DNA of 16,853 nucleotides. Source: Porticoccus sp. Its GTDB lineage: Bacteria > Pseudomonadota > Gammaproteobacteria > Pseudomonadales > Porticoccaceae. Shown here piece after piece: positions 14,511 through 16,853 of this stretch. The notes under the pieces were generated by a model. It was not told the DNA's origin. It was given only the letters and a program-made list of their open reading frames with translations, and made no database searches. The position numbers and the translations under genes were made by a program. Position 1 is the first letter of the stretch. Every line of letters begins with the position of its first letter. The stretch is from NCBI GenBank assembly GCA_011049795.1, contig DRHD01000103.1, positions 1 through 16,853 on the forward strand. The letters run 5' to 3'.

Positions 14511-15731
14511 TTATTCAACAAGCTCTGTACGAATCTCTAGCTCGCTGTGCAGGGTCTGGTGAACCGGACAGCGATCGGCAATTTTCAGGAGCTGCTGACG
14601 CTCTTCCTCGGTTAGCTCACCTTTGAGAGTGACGTACTTCTGTAACACCTGAATTTTTCTCGGTTTCTCATCGCAGCTTTCACAATCTTTCACATGCTGA
14701 TGGCTGTGTTCCAGTTCCACTGTAACATCTTCAAGAGCGATACCTTTTCGATTCGCATACATACGCAGGGTAATCGATGTGCAAGTGCCCAAGGCCGCCA
14801 ACAGGTGTTCATAAGGGTCCGGGCCCAGATCATCCCCGCCCACGGCTTTCGGTTCGTCAGCCAACCAGACGTGGCTATCGGATAACACGGTGCGGGTGAA
14901 ATTCTTGTTCTTCTCCACGACCATCACCCTGCCCTTGTCCAGGCCGCTGGACTGTTGTTCGACGATCTCGCTGTCGCTCACAAATCGACTGGCCCAGGCG
15001 GCGATCGTCGCTGCTACATACTCCGAGTCATGGGGTTTGGTTAGCATATGATCGGCGTTTTCCAGGCTGATGAAGCTCTTTGGGTGTTTTGCCGCTGTAT
15101 AAATTTTCTCGGCTTCGTTAATGGAAACAGTCAGGTCCACGGGCGAATGGAAAACCAGCAATGCTTTATTCAGGTGAGCAATTTTTTCTTCCTGGTTATG
15201 TGTTGCCAGGTCATCGAGAAACTGCTTTTTGATAGTAAAAGGGCGACCAGCCAGACTGACTTCGGCCAGGCCATTCGCCTTGATAGATTCCACATCGCAG
15301 GCAAACTGCTTGATGACATGTTCCGGGTCAGCCGGTGCACCAATGGTGACTACTCCCACCGCCTCAGGTACTGCGTGGGCTGCCGCCAATACCGCCGCAC
15401 CACCTAGGCTGTGGCCAATCAGCAGTGTGGGCGCCCGGTAGTGCTCGCGCAGGTAGTCCGCCGCATGCACCAGGTCTTCTACATTGGAGGAGAAGTTGGA
15501 GTTTGCGAAATCACCATCGCTACTGCCCAGCCCGGTGAAGTCAAAACGTAAAACGGCGTAACCCCGAGCCACCAAGGCGCGGGCAATGCGAGACGCCGAC
15601 ACTACGTCTTTGCCACAGGAGAAACAATGGGCAAAAAGCGCAAAGGCCTGCGGGTTTTTTTCAGGTATTTCCAGCAATCCGGCGATAGTCAGTCCATCTG
15701 TGCCGGGGAATTCCAGTTTTTTACGGGCCAT
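14511..15731 (-). CDS. Bifunctional alpha/beta hydrolase / OsmC-family protein
   Basis: A 406-aa natural fusion. Residues 1-250 are an alpha/beta hydrolase with the nucleophile Ser108 in GHSLGG, probable acid Asp199 and His228 (NADHML). HCFSCGKD at 35-42 is typical of this fusion family. Residues 265-404 are an OsmC/Ohr-type peroxiredoxin domain with the two reactive cysteines Cys317 (LGTCTSITLRMYANRKG) and Cys388 (RCPVHQTL). OsmC domains reduce organic hydroperoxides; the hydrolase partner may release or process the substrate, which is unknown. An additional CESC pair is at 350-353. The ATG at 15731 has GAGG 8 nt upstream. The gene diverges from a glutathionyl-hydroquinone reductase gene, which also fits a thiol/oxidative-stress context. 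Confidence 0.93.
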   Translation of the reverse strand: MARKKLEFPGTDGLTIAGLLEIPEKNPQAFALFAHCFSCGKDVVSASRIARALVARGYAVLRFDFTGLGSSDGDFANSNFSSNVEDLVHAADYLREHYRAPTLLIGHSLGGAAVLAAAHAVPEAVGVVTIGAPADPEHVIKQFACDVESIKANGLAEVSLAGRPFTIKKQFLDDLATHNQEEKIAHLNKALLVFHSPVDLTVSINEAEKIYTAAKHPKSFISLENADHMLTKPHDSEYVAATIAAWASRFVSDSEIVEQQSSGLDKGRVMVVEKNKNFTRTVLSDSHVWLADEPKAVGGDDLGPDPYEHLLAALGTCTSITLRMYANRKGIALEDVTVELEHSHQHVKDCESCDEKPRKIQVLQKYVTLKGELTEEERQQLLKIADRCPVHQTLHSELEIRTELVE

Positions 15732-15768
15732 GCGAGCTGCCTCACGTAATTACGGCGCTGAGTTTAAA

Positions 15769-15797
15769 CATATAGTCGATAACACCCCCTTGCTCAA
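15769..15797 (-). promoter_or_regulatory. Probable promoter of the hydrolase-OsmC gene
   Basis: On the minus strand, TTGAGC (plus 15792-15797), a 17-nt spacer and TATATG (plus 15769-15774) give a moderate sigma-70 match about 38 nt before the ATG. Confidence 0.45.
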
Positions 15798-15886
15798 GAA
15801 AACCCTCGCCCGTGTTTGGGTCTCGCAGGTAGGGAACTACCGCTCCGGATTATATGAAACAGTCCATTAAAAATGGCCCAATAGCA

Positions 15887-15956
15887 GACAGGCATGGATT
15901 AATATCAGCAAACACAATCGACTTAGGTCGGCCAATGAGTCAAGCTGATGCCTGTC
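15887..15956. promoter_or_regulatory. Interrupted inverted repeat in the leader of the hydroquinone reductase gene
   Basis: GACAGGC (15887-15893) pairs with GCCTGTC (15950-15956). After a one-sided 10-nt bulge, ATCAGC (15904-15909) pairs with GCTGAT (15944-15949). The 34-nt loop holds a further perfect mini-hairpin, CGAC-TTAG-GTCG (15919-15930). The structure ends 17 nt before the GTG start and could be an RNA leader or an operator. Confidence 0.5.
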
Positions 15957-15973
15957 AGCAACGGAGATAGATA

Positions 15974-16853
15974 GTGAGTGCTAATGAAATTTGCCATGTG
16001 GAGATAACCAGTTTCCATAATGAATTAGGCAGTGAAGACTATCCCTTTGAAAAAGGTCGCTATTGGTTATTTACCTCAAAAGTCTGTCCCTTTGCCCATC
16101 GCACTGAAATCATGCGTGCCTTAACGGGGCTGACCGATCATATCGGCCTCACCATAGCCGGCGCAATACAGACAGAGCATGGCTGGGATCTCGGCGGGCG
16201 TTATGAAAGTGTCGATAGCGCAGCTAGTCCAATTGCAGACATAAATAGACTACCCGGCATCTATAAACTCGCTGCACCCGATTATCTCGGTCGTGCCTCG
16301 GTACCGGTCTTGTTTGATACAAAGACCAATACCATCGTAAATAATGAATCATCAGAAATCATTCGCCAATTCGATCAAGTAGCAACACAGCGCTTCGAGT
16401 ACTCAACACTTTATCCAACAGATAAACAGATGCTAATTGGTGAATTAATTAACGAATTGTCTGATAAGTTAATCACCCCTATCTATCGAACAGGATTTGC
16501 AAAAGACCAAGCTACATACCAATTATATTTCGAAATGGTGTTTACCTATTTAACTAAACTCGATAAACGACTTGGTGAGACAGGCGCTTATATTGCAGGC
16601 GATCAACTCACGCTCGCAGATGTGCATGCCTATCCGCATTTGGCTCGCTTCGATGCGGCCTATCATTCGCTGTATCGTTTGAATAAAAACTTTATTCGTG
16701 TCTATCCAAATATTACGGACTACATGGGGCGTCTCGGTGAGATATCGGCCTTCGGGGACACATTAGATGTGCAGGCCTTTAAAGAAGGTTATTTCTTAGC
16801 ATGGAATCAACCAACAGAAGGATACTTTACGCCTGCAGGGCCGGAAGTTAACC
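15974..16853 (+). CDS. Glutathionyl-hydroquinone reductase (Xi-class GST), 3' end beyond window
   Basis: An open frame runs from GTG 15974 to the window edge (293 codons; the family is about 315-330 aa). GGAG lies 7 nt before the GTG, and an in-frame TAG at 15968-15970 excludes an earlier start. The N-terminal thioredoxin-like domain has the catalytic Cys38 in KVCPFAHRTEIMRAL, where most members have CPWAHR. Family motifs follow: SVPVLFDTKTNTIVNNESSE and, in the helical domain, YIAGDQLTLADVHAYPHLARFD. Enzymes of the YqjG/PcpF/ECM4 type reduce glutathionyl-hydroquinones with glutathione. Codons such as TTA, AAT and GCA are more frequent than in the core genes nearby, hinting at different ancestry. 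The gene diverges from the hydrolase-OsmC gene. Confidence 0.92.
   Translation, partial: MSANEICHVEITSFHNELGSEDYPFEKGRYWLFTSKVCPFAHRTEIMRALTGLTDHIGLTIAGAIQTEHGWDLGGRYESVDSAASPIADINRLPGIYKLAAPDYLGRASVPVLFDTKTNTIVNNESSEIIRQFDQVATQRFEYSTLYPTDKQMLIGELINELSDKLITPIYRTGFAKDQATYQLYFEMVFTYLTKLDKRLGETGAYIAGDQLTLADVHAYPHLARFDAAYHSLYRLNKNFIRVYPNITDYMGRLGEISAFGDTLDVQAFKEGYFLAWNQPTEGYFTPAGPEVN

Noticed and set aside
1..16853. CRISPR array, complete insertion sequence, toxin-antitoxin pair or phage defence system
   Set aside because: No regularly spaced repeats, transposase, integrase or recognisable defence protein was seen on either strand.

Overview
The window is a chromosomal segment of a gammaproteobacterium of moderate GC. 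The proteins resemble those of the Pseudomonas and marine Cellvibrionales-type groups, but I cannot name a genus. Its backbone is the conserved macromolecular-synthesis neighbourhood: cca, folK, folB, tsaD, rpsU, a yqeY-type gene, dnaG, rpoD and tRNA-Ile2(CAU). E. coli has the same order (cca-uppP-folB-plsY-tsaD // rpsU-dnaG-rpoD-mug-ileX). Here plsY and uppP are not in the block, and folK, an FMN-dependent alpha-hydroxy-acid dehydrogenase and two stress-type genes have been added.

Layout. 75-2057: cca and a FolM-like pteridine reductase, both rightward and 6 nt apart. 2151-3089: a decayed small heat-shock (Hsp20) gene that still has a sigma-32-like promoter, then an intact TraR/DksA-type zinc-finger protein. 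3131-6294: a leftward operon tsaD-folB-folK-hydroxy-acid dehydrogenase, tightly spaced, with a clear sigma-70-type promoter facing that of rpsU. 6411-11612: rightward rpsU, yqeY, dnaG, rpoD and tRNA-Ile2, with an intrinsic terminator after rpsU, a strong promoter before rpoD and a 101-bp palindromic element between rpoD and the tRNA.

11613-14156 looks like a miniature genomic island. The last 46 bp of the tRNA gene, from the anticodon stem to CCA, are repeated exactly and in direct orientation at 14111-14156. This is the usual footprint of tyrosine-recombinase integration. Between the copies are a viroplasmin-domain RNase HI, flanked by two copies of a UUCG-loop terminator, and a YdjM/DUF457-type membrane hydrolase. 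No integrase remains.

14157-16853: a spacer of about 350 bp with no gene, a leftward alpha/beta hydrolase-OsmC fusion gene, and a divergent glutathionyl-hydroquinone reductase gene cut by the window end. That last gene starts at GTG and is preceded by a long interrupted hairpin.

The gene products fit together as core information processing (tRNA maturation by Cca and TsaD, S21, primase, sigma-70) and folate/pterin metabolism (FolB, FolK, pteridine reductase). Around them are stress functions (DksA-like, Hsp20 relic, OsmC, glutathionyl-hydroquinone reductase). I saw no CRISPR array and no complete insertion sequence. I found no convincing new multi-gene system. The strongest unusual signals are the tRNA-flanked mini-island, the multi-lesion hsp20 pseudogene and several short tandem duplications at gene junctions.
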